From contig JAITSE010000099.1 in assembly GCA_031288005.1 (NCBI GenBank), positions 1-21,766 on the forward strand: 21,766 nucleotides of DNA. The letters run 5' to 3'. The notes under the pieces are model-generated. The model saw only the letters and a program-made list of their open reading frames with translations, ran no database searches and had not been told where the DNA came from. Origin of the DNA: Treponema sp. (lineage in GTDB: Bacteria > Spirochaetota > Spirochaetia > Treponematales > Breznakiellaceae). A program made the position numbers and the translations under genes. Below are positions 20,321 to 21,766 of the stretch, piece by piece (positions within the stretch are counted from its first letter, which is position 1; every line of letters starts with the position of its first letter).

Positions 20321-21766
20321 TCACCCTTTTCCCTCCACAATGCTAATCTCTTCCTCCGTCAGGCCGTACAATTCGTACACCAGCGCGTCTATCTGTTTAT
20401 CCAGCGCCTGAATTTGCCGGCCCAGCATTGTTTTTACCTGGGGAACATTTTCGGCCTGCTCTTTCTTTTTTAGGGCAAGTATTTGATCGACAAGAGCGGT
20501 AAGTTTATCGTGCCGGGCTTTATCGGGCAAGATGAACGGAAGTTTTTTAACATTAACAGTCTTTACCTGTGCAAATGCTCTTCCCTGCTCCTCTGTTGTT
20601 ATCTGATAGTAATAGTTCAGAAGTTTAGCATTGAACAGCGCAAGAATATACCTCAAATCAACACTTGTATTGTCTTTTAGTAGAATTATATGAACTGTCT
20701 TATCATTGTGGCAGCCTTCGGTTTCGATTGTTCCTACTAATGATCCTGAAGTTTGCCGGTAAATAATTTTAGGGCTTGTTTCAAGCAGGCTGGGAGTAAA
20801 TCTAAATATATCATTCTCCTTTAAAAATTTATTATAATTATATCTTAAATATTGAGATGGTTTGCTCAAGAAATATCTCTGAATATTTGATCCTTTATAA
20901 TACGGAATATCTTTGGAATTTTTAAGATCCCCTGAATACAGAACACGCGAGCCTATAGAATCGCCTCGTACTTTACCTCTGCCAATGGACCAATAATTAT
21001 ATCCAACATCCTTTATAATCAGCACATCACCGAATTTCACACATTTGTTCAGTTTTTCCAACAGGGCATTGCCAACAACAAAAACATCAGAAGCTGAATT
21101 TACTTTACCCCGTACAATATCTATATCTGACTTCAAAATCCATTCGTTTTCGGGGTCTTTTTTTGTCACATTTGTTATTGCTGTAAATACATTTGCTTCT
21201 TTAAAAACTATTTTAATTCCAAAATCTACAACTTCATTAATCCGAAATTGCATTAAATAAGCTCTAAGCGCTTTAAAATAATCACCTTTTAAATATGTAT
21301 TCGGTGTAATATAAGAAAAACATCCTTCTTGTTTTAGCAAAGAAATTCCTTTCACAATAAACGCAGCATATAAATCATTGTTCCTCCTGAACTGAGGATA
21401 TTTCTCTTCGATATACTTTTTGCTGCGTTCATCAAATATCAACACATACGGCGGATTTCCAATCACCGCGTCAAAGCCGCCGCCTCTGAAAACCTCGGCG
21501 AATTCCGTTTCCCAGTCAAAGGCGTTTATCCGGTACTGATCATCTTCCGTTAAATCAAGGGTTCCCTGGGCGTAAAAATCGGTTCCAATAAGACTGTTGC
21601 CGCACTTTATGTTCCGGCTTAAATCCGGCAAAACCCGCTCGTTAAACAGCTCTTTCTGTATCTCCTGCTCGTTCATGCCTTCAAGCGCCTTTAACAGCAG
21701 CGATAGTTTTGTTACCTCAACGGCCTGCGCGTCAATGTCAACGCCGAAAATGTGGGCGGTAAGGAT
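20321..21766 (-). CDS. Type IIG / Eco57I-like restriction-modification protein (5' end outside window)
   Basis: C-terminal 481 residues of an adenine-specific DNA methyltransferase-specificity protein, probably a single-chain restriction-modification enzyme. At the open edge the frame reads HIFGVDIDAQAVEVTKLSLL, the SAM-pocket region, without a start. ATG 21676 is internal to this conserved segment and not the true start. The catalytic motif NPPY is in DAVIGNPPYV, followed by ITPNTYLKGDYFKALRAYL. The C-terminal half is a TaqI-like target recognition domain with YYKGSNIQRYF, KIIYRQTSGSLVG and LPFILP, and a coiled-coil-like end (QIQALDKQIDALVYELYGLT). The recognition region (about 20560-21440) is plainly AT-rich beside its GC-rich ends, typical of exchanged specificity DNA. 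The nuclease domain would be at the missing N-terminus. Confidence 0.88.
   Translation of the reverse strand: MLTAHIFGVDIDAQAVEVTKLSLLLKALEGMNEQEIQKELFNERVLPDLSRNIKCGNSLIGTDFYAQGTLDLTEDDQYRINAFDWETEFAEVFRGGGFDAVIGNPPYVLIFDERSKKYIEEKYPQFRRNNDLYAAFIVKGISLLKQEGCFSYITPNTYLKGDYFKALRAYLMQFRINEVVDFGIKIVFKEANVFTAITNVTKKDPENEWILKSDIDIVRGKVNSASDVFVVGNALLEKLNKCVKFGDVLIIKDVGYNYWSIGRGKVRGDSIGSRVLYSGDLKNSKDIPYYKGSNIQRYFLSKPSQYLRYNYNKFLKENDIFRFTPSLLETSPKIIYRQTSGSLVGTIETEGCHNDKTVHIILLKDNTSVDLRYILALFNAKLLNYYYQITTEEQGRAFAQVKTVNVKKLPFILPDKARHDKLTALVDQILALKKKEQAENVPQVKTMLGRQIQALDKQIDALVYELYGLTEEEISIVEGKG

Overview
The window looks like a chromosomal stretch of a moderately GC-rich spirochaete, most likely a gut-type Treponema. 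This is inferred from the long GlyA form shared by Treponema and Chlamydia, a 568-aa protein resembling a spirochaete-restricted family, FIST plus hybrid-kinase signalling, and the great density of short palindromic repeats. No phylogenetic marker is present, so the assignment is tentative.

Layout. 1-600: the 3' end of a coding region whose last 86 bp are duplicated around a nested palindrome. 597-2272: a beta-class DNA methyltransferase fused to a PD-(D/E)xK nuclease domain; its C-terminal domain has been cut off by two palindromic elements. 2358-4058: indolepyruvate:ferredoxin oxidoreductase alpha subunit without its ferredoxin tail or a neighbouring beta subunit, convergent across a bidirectional terminator with a Cys/Met-metabolism PLP enzyme (4241-5455, minus). 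5456-6879: hairpin cluster and a decayed outer-membrane-type gene. 6880-7695: HD-domain protein (minus). 8105-8176: tRNA-Glu(CUC). 8242-10718: hypothetical protein overlapping by 4 nt a PgeF/YfiH-type laccase-domain protein. 10719-11433: nested palindromes, then a 21-bp tandem array of about 13 units leading into argS (11434-13287). 13352-16327 (minus): FIST protein plus soluble hybrid histidine kinase. 16553-16634: tRNA-Tyr(GUA). 17140-20103: glyA (minus) and a LeuC-type dehydratase (plus), divergent, flanked by inverted copies of a 22-bp motif. 20321-21766 (minus, 5' end outside): type IIG / Eco57I-like restriction-modification protein.

The most unusual content is a set of interrelated micro-palindromes. 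Most have 6-7 bp arms, a 3-nt loop and a CC-N3-GG apex (GAGACC/GGTCTC, GGAACC/GGTTCC, GCGACCC/GGGTCGC, GCAAGCC/GGCTTGC, GCGGCC/GGCCGC), joined by a GGAGTTTT...AAAACTCC module. They repeatedly sit inside each other's loops, usually with TAA on the left and AC on the right. They fill nearly every intergenic gap, supply the last codons and stop of the histidine kinase, and have disrupted the methyltransferase gene.

A second candidate system is the 21-bp array before argS. It is open in all frames, encodes a heptapeptide with one invariant Arg per unit, and its reading frame ends in an ATGA overlap with the argS start. This suggests, without proving, either a leader peptide or a protein-binding array.
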